Counted from the stretch's first letter, positions 17,401-26,732 are shown. The stretch is DNA of 64,000 bases from Mucilaginibacter sp. (GCF_025359345.1 NZ_JANYGQ010000032.1:1-64000), one strand, 5' to 3'. Numbers and translations are program-made. The notes: a model not told the origin generated them from the letters alone.

Positions 17401-17439
17401 AAAACGCCCCCTGCATCTGAATTGCAGGGAGCGTTTTTA
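17401..17439 (+). terminator. intrinsic terminator
   Basis: The stem AACGCCCCCTGCA (17403-17415) pairs with TGCAGGGAGCGTT (17423-17435) with one mismatch, a 7-nt loop and a T run. It lies 10 bp after the stop of the preceding gene and ends that transcript. Confidence 0.88.
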
Positions 17440-17469
17440 AAAACTTCTATTTTCTTAAAAGCTAAGACA

Positions 17470-17595
17470 ATGTTAGAATTATTTATCGAATTAACCAACC
17501 AAATTTTTTGGGATGGTTATGCACAGCAATTAGCAAATGAAAACCCCGCAGTTTTCAATTCCGAGTTAAACGATTTCATTAATAATTACAACTGA
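17470..17595 (+). CDS. small hypothetical protein, 41 residues
   Basis: A 41-residue acidic frame (MLELFIELTNQIFWDGYAQQ onward) starting at 17470 and ending 4 bp before the next gene. The composition is protein-like with no rare-codon excess, and the tight packing with the next two genes suggests a small operon ending in the DUF932 gene. No family is recognised. Confidence 0.5.
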   Translation: MLELFIELTNQIFWDGYAQQLANENPAVFNSELNDFINNYN

Positions 17596-17599
17596 TAAG

Positions 17600-17800
17600 A
17601 TGATGAAAGACACCGTATTTCTATTTATTAAAGTGGTTATCCGCACCAAGCATCAACATATACAGGATGCTATGAAAGAACTGGAAAACCAAACACAATA
17701 CACCATCGGCAGTACCGAAAATGTGGAAGTATTGGAAACAGAGATTATTAAACTGAATAAAGAACAATTAAACAAAAACAGCAATGGCACACAATCTTAA
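17600..17800 (+). CDS. small hypothetical protein upstream of the DUF932 gene
   Basis: A 66-residue protein with a beta-strand-like N-terminus (DTVFLFIKVVIRTKHQ) followed by a helix and a polar tail. A second ATG at 17603 would shorten it by one residue. Its 3' end overlaps the DUF932 gene by 17 bp in another frame, implying coupled translation. I recognise no family. Confidence 0.6.
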   Translation: MMKDTVFLFIKVVIRTKHQHIQDAMKELENQTQYTIGSTENVEVLETEIIKLNKEQLNKNSNGTQS

Positions 17801-18842
17801 TTATAACGAGCAGACAGAAAAGCACAGTTTTTTTTCGGTTAAGGAAAAAGCCTGGCACAACTTAGGGCAGATCATTACAGACTATCCGACAAGCGCAGAA
17901 GCTATCATATACGCAGGGTTAAACTACACCGTTGAAAAACGCCCTTTGTTTACGTATGATACCGAAAATCATACAGGCGACCCCGAAACGGATATTTTAA
18001 TACCCGAAATTGAAGTGCCGGACTTTTACGCCACCATCCGCAACGATACCGAACAGGTTTTGGGCGTAGTTGGTAAAGATTACGAAGTGGTACAGAATGT
18101 TAACGCATTTGAATTTTTCGATAGTATTGTAGGCGGTAAAGACGGGATTTTATACGAAACTGCCGGGGCGTTAGGCAAAGGGGAGCGTATTTTTATTACC
18201 GCTAAACTGCCCGATTATATCCGGGTGGGCAAGGATGATTTAATAGAGCAGTATTTATTTTTAACCACTTCGCACGATGGTTACGGCAGTATTACCGCAG
18301 CTTTTACCCCTGTAAGAATAGTTTGTGCAAATACTTTAAACGCTGCCATGCGTAACCATAGCAACGGCATTAAAATACGGCATACCGCCAGCGCAAACGA
18401 AAGGCTAAAACAAGCACATCAATTATTAGGGATTACCAACCAGTTAGCCGACGAACTGGAAGAAGTGTTTAACCATTGGTCAAAAATCCGTATTACAGAT
18501 AATGCCGTCAAGCATTTGATACAAATTGCAATGGCGCCGAATAAGGAAGTATTACAAAACCTGCAAAACGGGAAGCAGGACGAATTAAGCACCACCTATA
18601 ATAATATGGTGAGTAGCGTTATGGAATATGCCCTAACCAGCCCAACACAACAGGAAGCGACCACAAAAGGAACTTTGTTTGGGGCTTACAATGCAGTTAC
18701 GGGCTACTTTCAGAATGTCCGAAACTTCAAGGACGATGAAAGCAAATTTAAAAGCATCATGTATGGGACTGGATTGCAACGCAGTCAAACCGCCTTTGAT
18801 TTATGTACTGAATTTGCCAAACATGGTAATACTTTAAACTAA
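17784..18842 (+). CDS. DUF932 (phage/plasmid-like, TIGR03299) protein
   Basis: A 352-residue soluble protein with the hallmarks of DUF932: an early KEKAWHNLGQIITDYPTSAEAI block, then NDTEQVLGVVGKDYEVVQN, LPDYIRVGKDDLIEQYLFLTTSHDGYGSITAAFTPVRIVCANTL split over the core, and a C-terminal helical part. The family is widespread in phages, plasmids and islands and its function is unknown. It ends the small gene run from 17470. A terminator-like hairpin directly downstream was split by an IS4-type insertion. Confidence 0.9.
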   Translation: MAHNLNYNEQTEKHSFFSVKEKAWHNLGQIITDYPTSAEAIIYAGLNYTVEKRPLFTYDTENHTGDPETDILIPEIEVPDFYATIRNDTEQVLGVVGKDYEVVQNVNAFEFFDSIVGGKDGILYETAGALGKGERIFITAKLPDYIRVGKDDLIEQYLFLTTSHDGYGSITAAFTPVRIVCANTLNAAMRNHSNGIKIRHTASANERLKQAHQLLGITNQLADELEEVFNHWSKIRITDNAVKHLIQIAMAPNKEVLQNLQNGKQDELSTTYNNMVSSVMEYALTSPTQQEATTKGTLFGAYNAVTGYFQNVRNFKDDESKFKSIMYGTGLQRSQTAFDLCTEFAKHGNTLN

Positions 18843-18867
18843 CAATAACTAACAGGGGGCTAAACAC

Positions 18868-20262
18868 CAGTCATGGTCGGAAGAAATTCCGGCCATTTTT
18901 TTATGTTTTAAAAAGAAGGTCGGGATTCCCACCACATTGCACTACAATTAAAGCAATGGCCAAATCCCTTACTTCCATTGCAAACCGTCTTTTGGCTGTT
19001 TTGTAACCTATATTATTTGCTTTTTTATACATTAATACCAACATCGCAACTATTAAGGTCATATATAACATTACCTGTATTCCATTCGTGTTTAACGAAA
19101 CAAGGTGGCTTACATTAAGTTCTTGTTTTAAAAACCGAAAGAATACCTCTATATCCCATCTTCGCCTGTATGCCTGCGCAATTTCTTTTGCAGAGAGCTT
19201 AAAATCATTGGTTAAAAACCAATATTGTTTACCATCTTCTACTTTGCTTTCTATAATAACAAGACGAAAATGGCTGTCTACCAGTTCTTGTTTATAATAC
19301 TTCTTTCCAATCTTGTTTTTTACTGAAATACCTGTGTATAATTGAATCCTGCAATCCCTGAGTAGTTTGGATTCACCCAGGTCTAAATCCTGATTTACAG
19401 TAACAAATGATTCCAGTTCAACAAATTTTCTGTTTTCTTTGGCCCTGCAAATGAATGTCACAGCAGCCGTACTAAAGCTTTTCATTGCTCTTGTTGATTG
19501 CAAACCTCTATCCAGCACATAAATATTCTGGTGGTTGGTTTCTTTTTTAACATGATCCATTATCGCCTCCGGCAACGCAATATCTTCACTGCCATAGCTT
19601 GCTGAGGTAAACACATTGGAATGGCAGGGTAAAACGCCATCAAAAGCAATGCTATATTTAACCGCCTTCTTACCGCTTTGGTTGTCCAGGCCTTCCACAA
19701 GTTTGCCAACCGTCTCACTAACTATGGAACTATCCACACGGATCAAGTTATATTTCTGCCTTTCTGTCAAGGTGTACAACTCGGAAAACTGATCGTAAAT
19801 GCAATCGTATATCTGCTTAAAATAGCCCGGGTCTATTTTTGATAGCCTTTCCGAAATAGAAATTCGTCGTACACTTTCATCTTCATCAAGATTGAAAAGC
19901 ACCTTGAATACTGAATCATTGAAGGTATCTTCCAATGTTCGCTGGCTAAGTTTCTCGTTGTCCAAAATGCCATAGAGCAGCAAATAAAACATCTTTTTCC
20001 CGTGCAATACCTTGGCGTAATGATCAATCTTGGTGGTTAGCGACAAATTTACTATCAGCGCTTCAGGAATGAACCCTAAGAGGTATTTGATGTTTATTTT
20101 ATGATCCTTGAAAACTGCCATATCTTATTGATTGTCAGCCTTTAAGATAACAATTTAATATGGTAATAACAAATTAAATAATTGATAATCAGTCAATTAT
20201 TTAAAATATATAGAGCTTTTTAAAACAAAAAAGTCGGAAGAAAAATCTTCCGACCATGACTG
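18868..20262 (-). mobile_element. complete IS4-family insertion sequence (1395 bp)
   Basis: The element is bounded by 17-bp perfect terminal inverted repeats CAGTCATGGTCGGAAGA (18868-18884 and complement at 20246-20262) and by a 9-bp direct target duplication. It holds a single intact transposase gene on the minus strand. Each end contains a hairpin followed by T residues oriented to stop transcription entering from outside: 18875-18901 on the plus strand and 20231-20254 on the minus strand. Perfect ends and an open transposase frame suggest recent insertion. Confidence 0.93.
18901..20121 (-). CDS. IS4-family transposase
   Basis: A 406-residue DDE transposase. The N-terminal domain is the DUF4372 type common in Bacteroidota IS4 members (VFKDHKINIKYLLGFIPEAL). 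The catalytic core shows IRVDSSIV (first Asp), NIYVLDRGLQS (second Asp) and the YREK-like signature at YRRRWDIEVFFRFLKQEL, where the conserved Glu is in IEVFF. The C-terminal helix ends near the left IS end. The frame is full length and unbroken, so the copy is probably active. Confidence 0.95.
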   Translation of the reverse strand: MAVFKDHKINIKYLLGFIPEALIVNLSLTTKIDHYAKVLHGKKMFYLLLYGILDNEKLSQRTLEDTFNDSVFKVLFNLDEDESVRRISISERLSKIDPGYFKQIYDCIYDQFSELYTLTERQKYNLIRVDSSIVSETVGKLVEGLDNQSGKKAVKYSIAFDGVLPCHSNVFTSASYGSEDIALPEAIMDHVKKETNHQNIYVLDRGLQSTRAMKSFSTAAVTFICRAKENRKFVELESFVTVNQDLDLGESKLLRDCRIQLYTGISVKNKIGKKYYKQELVDSHFRLVIIESKVEDGKQYWFLTNDFKLSAKEIAQAYRRRWDIEVFFRFLKQELNVSHLVSLNTNGIQVMLYMTLIVAMLVLMYKKANNIGYKTAKRRFAMEVRDLAIALIVVQCGGNPDLLFKT

Positions 20263-20292
20263 GCTAAACACCCCCTTTATAAATTAATCGTT

Positions 20293-20490
20293 ATGAGCAT
20301 TTTAGCAGATAAAACAGATTTTAAGGCTTTGAAAATTATTTCAATATGCCTTAAACAGCTTGATGAAATAAACAGTTTAAATTTAAGGGTTACTAAAATA
20401 GATGATTTTGAAATCAGCCTTGCAAGAAATATGCTTAAAAGCGTTATTGACAATAATCAACAGGCGATGGATATAAGCCCCCCTGCTTAA
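20293..20490 (+). CDS. small hypothetical protein
   Basis: A 65-residue, mainly helical protein (MSILADKTDFKALKIISICL onward) that begins 30 bp after the right end of the IS. Before the insertion it lay about 20 bp downstream of the DUF932 terminator hairpin. No family is recognised. The composition is normal for the island, and nothing else explains the frame. Confidence 0.5.
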   Translation: MSILADKTDFKALKIISICLKQLDEINSLNLRVTKIDDFEISLARNMLKSVIDNNQQAMDISPPA

Positions 20491-20709
20491 CTTAAATTCA
20501 TAGGCATATAAAGCCTTATTTACGTTAAAAAAGAGGCAGGAAGCCCCCTTATAGGTGCCTTATTAGCAAATTAGCGGCCTGCAATAAGCGGTTTTTGCCG
20601 CGTTTTAAGTGCTCGAAAACTTCTTATAAGTGCCCTGATAGGCCGTAAATACGCTTTTAAAATATTGGTTATTTTAAATAAATTAGTGTGTTTAAAATTC
20701 ACTGTCAAA

Positions 20710-21309
20710 ATGACCTATGACTTTTTTATAGTAGCTATCGGATCTTCGGCAGGTGGATTATCTCCCCTAAAGGATATATCTTCTATTATACCTGTCAAAG
20801 CCAATGCTGCATTTGTATTGGTGCCTCACCTGGTTGCTAACTATAAAAGTAATCTGGATATTATTCTTTCAAAATACACCAACACACCTATCGTCCGTGC
20901 GTCTCATGGGCTTCGGTTACAATCAAATACGATTTACCTGCTTCCTGAAAATAAAATCATGACGGTAAAAGACGGCTTGTTTATATTAAGAGAACGCCGG
21001 TCTAACGAAATAGTTAACAATGCCATTGATGTTTTCTTTTCCTCGTTAGCAATAGATGCAAAGGAAAAAGCTATAGGGGTAGTCTTATCAGGTTGCGGCC
21101 AGGATGGCCTATCAGGCGTAAGGCAAATAGCAATTAACCGGGGCTTGGTTATGGTACAAGACCCGAAAACGGCGGAGTTTCCGTATATGCCTAACTCGAT
21201 TGTAAAACAGGAGCATCCTGATTATATTCTTTCACCTAAAGAGATCGTCAGGAAGATTATAGACCGTATCGGCATTTCACAAGTTAAAGAAGAGAAAATA
21301 AAAAATTGA
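20710..21309 (+). CDS. stand-alone CheB-type methylesterase domain protein
   Basis: The start at 20710 (MTYDFFIVAIGSSAGG) is preferred over an upstream in-frame start at 20665 because CheB domains begin this way. It gives 199 residues. The catalytic triad is complete: Ser13 in GSSAGG, His40 in LVPHL and Asp132 in SGCGQDG. CheB removes methyl groups from glutamates of chemoreceptors or deamidates glutamines. This copy has no receiver domain, so its activity is not gated by phosphorylation in cis. It is separate from, but similar to, the CheB domain of the large gene 1.4 kb downstream. No chemoreceptor is encoded in the window, so its substrate is unknown. Confidence 0.9.
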   Translation: MTYDFFIVAIGSSAGGLSPLKDISSIIPVKANAAFVLVPHLVANYKSNLDIILSKYTNTPIVRASHGLRLQSNTIYLLPENKIMTVKDGLFILRERRSNEIVNNAIDVFFSSLAIDAKEKAIGVVLSGCGQDGLSGVRQIAINRGLVMVQDPKTAEFPYMPNSIVKQEHPDYILSPKEIVRKIIDRIGISQVKEEKIKN

Positions 21310-21326
21310 TTGCGCTTACCAATCTA

Positions 21327-21566
21327 TCAAACGGTCATTATATCGTTTTTTTTGCCGATACCATCAATACATTTCCCTATGGCTATGATAGCAGAATTGT
21401 CGAGTTGGTCTTCATTTCGTTGTACCCATTCATCACCGCATTTATAAAGCATAGCTTCCCGGCCATCTGTAAATTGAATTTTCCATACTTTCCACGTTTT
21501 AAAAGTTGCAGTTGTGATTTGCAACAATAATACAGCGCCGTCGGCTAATAGGATTTCATAACGCAT
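21327..21566 (-). CDS. small hypothetical protein (related to 21674-21925)
   Basis: A 79-residue protein with a compact beta-rich pattern: KVWKIQFTDGREAMLYKCGDEWVQ followed by a short helix and IIAIGKCIDGIG. The pattern of Trp/Gly positions recurs in the next minus-strand protein, suggesting a small paralogous family. It could be a ligand-sensing or protein-interaction module, but nothing proves this. It lies convergent to the CheB gene. Confidence 0.55.
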   Translation of the reverse strand: MRYEILLADGAVLLLQITTATFKTWKVWKIQFTDGREAMLYKCGDEWVQRNEDQLDNSAIIAIGKCIDGIGKKNDIMTV

Positions 21567-21673
21567 TCGTTACAATTTAATAACAGGTCAAAATGATTTG
21601 TAGCAAGCTTATGCTAAAATAACTGTAGCTTATTCAGCGCGTTTATTATTGTATGGACTAAATTTAGGAATAA

Positions 21674-21925
21674 TCAGCCCAAAGCCCATTTAGGCTTTTC
21701 GCCCTCGATCAATAAACCTAATCTCCTGATGTTGTCTTTGGTGAAATACTTCATCGAAACGTGCTCTGCAACCCATTTATGTCCTGGCAGAAGTTTTAAC
21801 ACGGTCGCATGAGGTTCGCCAATGATCGTTTCCACTTTGAAACGATAAGGTTTGGAACCTATGCAGGTTACAATAAAATCCATTGCCGAATTGTATATCG
21901 AAATAATTACTGTGAAACTTTTCAT
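21674..21925 (-). CDS. small hypothetical protein (related to 21327-21566)
   Basis: An 83-residue frame. An internal ATG at 21883 would give a 69-residue protein starting MDFIVTCIGSKPYRFKVETI that aligns better with the neighbour at 21327-21566. Both have a beta-strand, a Gly-containing turn, an ATVLKL/AMLYKC strand, a KWV/EWV motif and an IRRLG/IIAIG end. The shorter start is therefore quite possible. The function is unknown. Confidence 0.5.
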   Translation of the reverse strand: MKSFTVIISIYNSAMDFIVTCIGSKPYRFKVETIIGEPHATVLKLLPGHKWVAEHVSMKYFTKDNIRRLGLLIEGEKPKWALG

Positions 21926-22136
21926 AAGTAAAAGCTTAATACATGATTATTTATTGACAGGACCGCTGATACGCGGCCTTTTTTGCTTCGGTAGCGTAAC
22001 CAATAGGATAGCCTCTGAAGTGATAACAGGGGCGGTATATTTAATTGCGATCATAATTTAAAGGGTTATTACCAAGTACATACATTACCCTGCAAAAATC
22101 GTACTACGAAAATTAATTACCGTGATCAAAGGGGTG

Positions 22137-22316
22137 TTAAACCTTATGCGGATCACCTAATGGATTTTCAGCTTGTTTTAATAAAGCGGCTTCACTTGCT
22201 GAAAATACCCGCGTTGAGGTTATATCCGGGACAGGCGTGTTTATGCCGTCATTTAAAGGTCCTGAAAATCTTTTTCTGTCTTTTATTTTTAAGACTTTTT
22301 TTTCGTGCTTTGTCAT
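22137..22316 (-). CDS. small hypothetical protein, 59 residues
   Basis: A 59-residue frame (MTKHEKKVLKIKDRKRFSGP onward) with a basic N-terminus and an Ala/Glu-rich helix SASEAALLKQAENP. The composition is protein-like and the region has no other explanation. No family is recognised. It may belong with the other small minus-strand genes of this part of the island. Confidence 0.45.
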   Translation of the reverse strand: MTKHEKKVLKIKDRKRFSGPLNDGINTPVPDITSTRVFSASEAALLKQAENPLGDPHKV

Positions 22317-22736
22317 TTCTATGTTGTTTATTTTTTTGATTTAAAATCGGCTCTTGTAAAACTGAGAATTCAGAACGTTTTGTCGTTAATAGACGAATTA
22401 TCTAAACGTAATGTGTGACGGTTAGCGCTTCAGCACCCATCCGACTCTTTAAACGAATCAACTTGACCATTTTAACCATTTTAGCATCAGTCAACACTAA
22501 TTTTACAAAAGTCATAATTCACAGCACATATCGAAATACATCTAAAATGATGCCAGTAAAAGAATTGTTAAGTATTGCATCCTGGCTGTTGTATATTTTA
22601 TTTTACACATAAAATACATGGTTAAGCACTAATAAAACGCTCATTTTCAAAATTATAGTTGTAAGTTTGATTTCATTTACTCCACTACCAACTAAGAATT
22701 TTTAAAAATTCTAATTCCGCTCTTTAAAATACTGCC
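22317..22736. other. gene-free stretch upstream of the CheB-CheR-kinase gene
   Basis: An AT-rich stretch in which I see no convincing gene. An open frame at 22415-22612 has an unusual Thr/Ile/Asn-rich composition and no start context. No strong hairpin or clear TTTG-N19-TAnnTTTG promoter stands out. It presumably holds the promoter of the large kinase gene. Confidence 0.5.
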
Positions 22737-25700
22737 ATGTTGAAAGCTGACCCCCACCATATCATTGCTATCGGCGCCTCTGCGGGCGGCATGGAAGAGA
22801 TCAATTCCTTTTTTGACCATACGCCTTTAGATGGTGTATCTTATATCATTGTCCAACATTTATCTTCTGATTTTAAGAGTAGAATGGTTGAATTACTTGC
22901 CAAACACAGCAAGCTGAAAGTTGAGCAAGCTGAAAATGGAATGACCGTTCAATGCAACCAAGTGTACCTTATTCCAAGTGATAAGTTCATGACCATTCGG
23001 CACAATAAATTGTATTTAACCGCTAAGGAAAAAATTAAAGGTCCTCATTTAACGATCAATACCTTCTTTAATTCACTTGCAGAAGATTACGGCAAAAAGG
23101 CAATTGGTATTATTTTGTCCGGCTTAGGCGCTGATGGCACAGAAGGCATTAAGGCAATAAAGAAGGCAGGCGGCATGGTGATGGCCCGTGATCCTGAAAC
23201 TTCGGAGTTTGGCAGCATGCCTTCCCATGCTATCGCTACCGGGATTGTAGATTTTGTCATGGAACCTATAGCTATGCCGGACGCAATTGAAGATTATGTA
23301 AAAAACGAAGGAAATTTAACTGTTGATCAGGCGGATGATGAAAAGAACCTATCAGCAATTATTGACCTGATCAAAGAACGATCCCCACTGGACTTTACAG
23401 ACTATAAATTACCTACGATATTAAGAAGAACTAAAAGAAGAGCTTCTTTTGGGAATTTTACAACACTGGGAAATTATCTTGATTTTTTGAAAGTTACCCC
23501 GAAAGAGGTAGAGGCCCTGACCAAAGAATTTCTGATCAGCGTTACTTCATTTTTCAGGGACAAGGAAGCGTTTGACTTTTTAAAAAGCAACGTATTACCC
23601 GGCATCCTCGAAAACTTAACCCCTGATGAGGAATTTAAAGTATGGGTAGCCGGTTGTGCGACTGGTGAGGAAGCTTATTCCATAGCCATATTGATAGCCG
23701 AGCAGTTAACAGGCAGGTTAGCGGATACCGTAGTGAAGATTTTTGCGACTGATATTGATAGCGCTGCTTTAATACATGCAGGCAAGGCCGTTTATAATAA
23801 AAGCATTTCTAAAAATGTACCTGCTGACCTGCTTGAAAAGTATTTCTTAAAAGAGGGGGATAATTACAGGGTAAAGCCAGCGATACGCAAGATGCTGATC
23901 TTTGCACAGCACGACTTGGTGAAAAACCCGCCTTATTGCAATATGCACTTGATAAGCTGCCGTAACCTGCTTATTTATATGGCTCCTGTTTTGCAAAAGA
24001 AAATATTTGCTATGTTGCTCTTCGGGCTAAAAAAAGGCGGGTATTTATTTTTAGGTTCAACTGAAAATCCTATGCCTATTATTAAAAACCTGCAAGTAGC
24101 CCATAAAAAATGGAAGATCTATAAGAACCTGGAAACAAAACGGGCCGTAAGCTTTGATGCCTTTTCAATGCCTGAATTTTTGGATACCAAACGCAAACCT
24201 TCCCGCTTTTCACAGGAAGAAGCATCTAAAAATACAAACCATTCATTAGCCGAAGCAATGCATGAGAGCCTGGCAAAAAAATTGGATTACTTTGCAGTTT
24301 GCGTTGATGAAAATAATCGGGTGGTAAAATCTTATGGTGATACTACCAAGTACTTACTTCATAAACATTTCAGTTCAAACCTGTCAGAGCTGTTACCAAA
24401 ACCGCTTGCGGTGGCTTTTAATACCTTGAGCAAAAAGGCTTTAAAAACAAAAGAAAATGTTGTTCTAAACGGAATAACAATCAAACGTGGTCAGTTTATT
24501 GTTAAGGTAAGCCTGTCAGTGAGCCCTTTGGTATTAAAAGGCGAAGAGAATTTGTTACTGGTAACTTTCAGTGAAGATAAATCAGTTACGCCATTACAAA
24601 AAGATACTGTATTTGATGAAAAGATATACCTTGATCAATACGTTGTTAACCTGGAAGAGGAATTAAAGGAGTCAAAGGACAAGCTTAATTTTTCTAATGA
24701 AAAGCTGGATGCCTCCAATGAAAACTTACAATCCTTCAATGAGGAGCTGATCTCTGCCAATGAAGAAATGCAAAGTACTAATGAGGAAATGCAGTCCGTA
24801 AACGAAGAACTCCATACCATTAATGCAGACTACCAGCTAAAAAATAAAGAACTGCTGGAAATTAATGATGACCTGAATAACTATTTCAGGAGTAATATCA
24901 ACGGCCAGTTATTTATTGACAATGAACTGCGGTTAATGAAGTTTTCGCCGGGTACTGTAAAGCAGATCAACTTACTGGAAACGGATATCGGCAGGCCGCT
25001 TAGCAATATTTCTACCAATATCAAATTTGAAACCATTATTGAGGACGTAAAAAAAGTACTGGCTGAAGGAATCGTTATCACCAAAGAAATTGAAACGAAC
25101 AATGGTAAATGGTACCAGATCATGACGATGCCTTATGTGCAGCAGGCAGACCATAAAAACACTGGTGCCATCATTACTTTTAATGACATTACCGAATTAA
25201 AAAAAATACAACAGGAATTAAATATCAGCAATAAAATGCTGGGTATAGCTATAGATTCAGCCGCAATGGGCATGTGGTCTATAGAGCTTCAAACCCGTGA
25301 ATTTGTTCCGTCCCAACGGCTTAAAGAAATATTTGGCTTTCATCCTGATGAGCAAATGACTTATGAGGCGGCTATTGGCCAGATTGATAGTAAATATCAA
25401 ACCTTAGTGACCGATGCAGTTGAAGCGAATATCAGCCAGGGTATTAAATGTGATGTGGAATATCCACTGCGGGGATTTCACGACGGAAAACTTCGCTGGG
25501 TAAGGGCCAGTGGAGACCTTTCCTACGATCAGGACGATAAGCCAACCTATTTCACAGGTGTACTGCATGATATTACTATGCATAAACAGGACGAGATCCG
25601 GAAAAATGACTTTATCGCAATGGTGAGCCATGAACTTAGAACGCCGCTTACCTCACTTCAGGGGTATATACAGCTATTGACTTCCAGGGCAAAAAAAGCC

Positions 25701-26270
25701 GAAGATACTTTTAATGTGGTTAAACTGGATAAGGCGCATATCCAGGTAAAGAAGATGACCGCCATGATCAATGGTTTTTTAAATGTTTCGAGTTTTGAAG
25801 CCGGGAAAATCTATTTGAATGAGCAGACATTCGAGATGAATGCCTTATTGAATGAAATAGTGGAAGAGGTTACGCTGATAACCGCAAGTCACAACATTGT
25901 GGTACTGCCGTCGCCAACGGTATCTGTTAAGGCGGACAGGGATAAGATCGGCCAGGTGATCAACAATTTTCTTAGCAATTCGGTAAAATATTCACCGAAA
26001 GGTAAAAATATTGAGGTTTCCTGCAAGGAAGTGAACGACAATATACAGGTAAGTGTAAAGGATGAGGGCATGGGGATAAAGCCACAGGATCAGGAAAAGT
26101 TATTTGATCGTTGCTACCGGATAGAAAATATGGATACGCAAGCAATTTCCGGTTTTGGTCTTGGCCTTTATCTGTCCGCTGAAATTATCCAGCGGCATAA
26201 TGGTAAAGTGTGGGTGGAGAGTGAAATGGGTAAAGGATCAACATTTTACTTTAGTTTACCTCAATTTTAA
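22737..26270 (+). CDS. CheB-CheR-PAS-PAS-histidine kinase fusion
   Basis: A 1177-residue soluble signalling protein. Domain order: CheB methylesterase (about 1-190) with Ser15 in GASAGG, His41 in VQHL and Asp133 in LSGLGADG; CheR N-terminal helix and SAM-dependent methyltransferase (about 200-470) with VWVAGCATGEEAYS; PAS-like region; coiled coil (about 630-715) built of SNEKL/ANEEMQSTNEEMQ heptads; two PAS domains (about 720-830 and 835-950); HisKA with His965 in MVSHELRTP; and a HATPase domain (about 1060-1177) with NNFLSNSVKYSP and GFGLGLYLSAEII. It combines opposing methyl-transfer activities with a phosphotransfer output. Such hybrids occur in many bacteria, usually without a known receptor substrate. 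The response regulator gene 96 bp downstream is the likely partner. Confidence 0.95.
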   Translation: MLKADPHHIIAIGASAGGMEEINSFFDHTPLDGVSYIIVQHLSSDFKSRMVELLAKHSKLKVEQAENGMTVQCNQVYLIPSDKFMTIRHNKLYLTAKEKIKGPHLTINTFFNSLAEDYGKKAIGIILSGLGADGTEGIKAIKKAGGMVMARDPETSEFGSMPSHAIATGIVDFVMEPIAMPDAIEDYVKNEGNLTVDQADDEKNLSAIIDLIKERSPLDFTDYKLPTILRRTKRRASFGNFTTLGNYLDFLKVTPKEVEALTKEFLISVTSFFRDKEAFDFLKSNVLPGILENLTPDEEFKVWVAGCATGEEAYSIAILIAEQLTGRLADTVVKIFATDIDSAALIHAGKAVYNKSISKNVPADLLEKYFLKEGDNYRVKPAIRKMLIFAQHDLVKNPPYCNMHLISCRNLLIYMAPVLQKKIFAMLLFGLKKGGYLFLGSTENPMPIIKNLQVAHKKWKIYKNLETKRAVSFDAFSMPEFLDTKRKPSRFSQEEASKNTNHSLAEAMHESLAKKLDYFAVCVDENNRVVKSYGDTTKYLLHKHFSSNLSELLPKPLAVAFNTLSKKALKTKENVVLNGITIKRGQFIVKVSLSVSPLVLKGEENLLLVTFSEDKSVTPLQKDTVFDEKIYLDQYVVNLEEELKESKDKLNFSNEKLDASNENLQSFNEELISANEEMQSTNEEMQSVNEELHTINADYQLKNKELLEINDDLNNYFRSNINGQLFIDNELRLMKFSPGTVKQINLLETDIGRPLSNISTNIKFETIIEDVKKVLAEGIVITKEIETNNGKWYQIMTMPYVQQADHKNTGAIITFNDITELKKIQQELNISNKMLGIAIDSAAMGMWSIELQTREFVPSQRLKEIFGFHPDEQMTYEAAIGQIDSKYQTLVTDAVEANISQGIKCDVEYPLRGFHDGKLRWVRASGDLSYDQDDKPTYFTGVLHDITMHKQDEIRKNDFIAMVSHELRTPLTSLQGYIQLLTSRAKKAEDTFNVVKLDKAHIQVKKMTAMINGFLNVSSFEAGKIYLNEQTFEMNALLNEIVEEVTLITASHNIVVLPSPTVSVKADRDKIGQVINNFLSNSVKYSPKGKNIEVSCKEVNDNIQVSVKDEGMGIKPQDQEKLFDRCYRIENMDTQAISGFGLGLYLSAEIIQRHNGKVWVESEMGKGSTFYFSLPQF

Positions 26271-26366
26271 ATAGATTTACAAATGACAATCGGGACACTT
26301 TTATATATAAACTCAATGCTGGCATAATATTAGCGGTAAATATCAAGTCTTGTGCCCTCCTAATTT

Positions 26367-26732
26367 ATGAGCAAAAAAATATTAATTATTGACGATGATC
26401 CTGACATTTTAGATTTACTTTCTTTAATATTAGTTGAGGGTGGTTACGAAGTTCGGATGTTATCTTGCGGTGACACTGTATTTGATGATATTAAATACTT
26501 TCAGCCAGACTTGTTATTAATGGATGTAATGCTGGCCGATATGGATGGCCGCGCGATTTGTAAAAGTATAAAGGAAAATCATTTGACTCATTTCCTGCCC
26601 GTTATTCTTATCTCCGGGACACATGACCTGGCTGAATCGCTGCTTCTGCCAGGAGCCCCAAATGATTTTGTAGCAAAACCATTCGATATTGACTATCTCC
26701 TGCAAAAAATTGAAACGCAATTAGCAGCTTGA
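26367..26732 (+). CDS. single-domain response regulator
   Basis: A 121-residue CheY-like receiver with no output domain. The acidic pocket is IIDDDPD (Asp9-Asp11), the phospho-acceptor is Asp53 in LLMDVML, and the conserved Lys lies in FVAKPFD. All residues needed for phosphorylation are present. It lies 96 bp after the CheB-CheR-kinase gene on the same strand and is probably its phosphorylation target. With no DNA-binding domain, it would act by protein contact. Confidence 0.93.
   Translation: MSKKILIIDDDPDILDLLSLILVEGGYEVRMLSCGDTVFDDIKYFQPDLLLMDVMLADMDGRAICKSIKENHLTHFLPVILISGTHDLAESLLLPGAPNDFVAKPFDIDYLLQKIETQLAA

Larger units (their letters stand above)
18859..20271. repeat. 9-bp target-site duplication flanking the IS4-family element
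   Basis: GCTAAACAC is found at 18859-18867 and again at 20263-20271, immediately outside the terminal inverted repeats. Removing the IS and one copy restores AGGGGG-CTAAACA-CCCCCT followed by TTT, a terminator-like hairpin after the DUF932 gene. Confidence 0.9.

Noticed and set aside
22415..22612. 65-codon open frame upstream of the CheB-CheR-kinase gene
   Set aside because: Thr/Ile/Asn-rich, no recognisable pattern and no context as a gene; probably non-coding promoter DNA.
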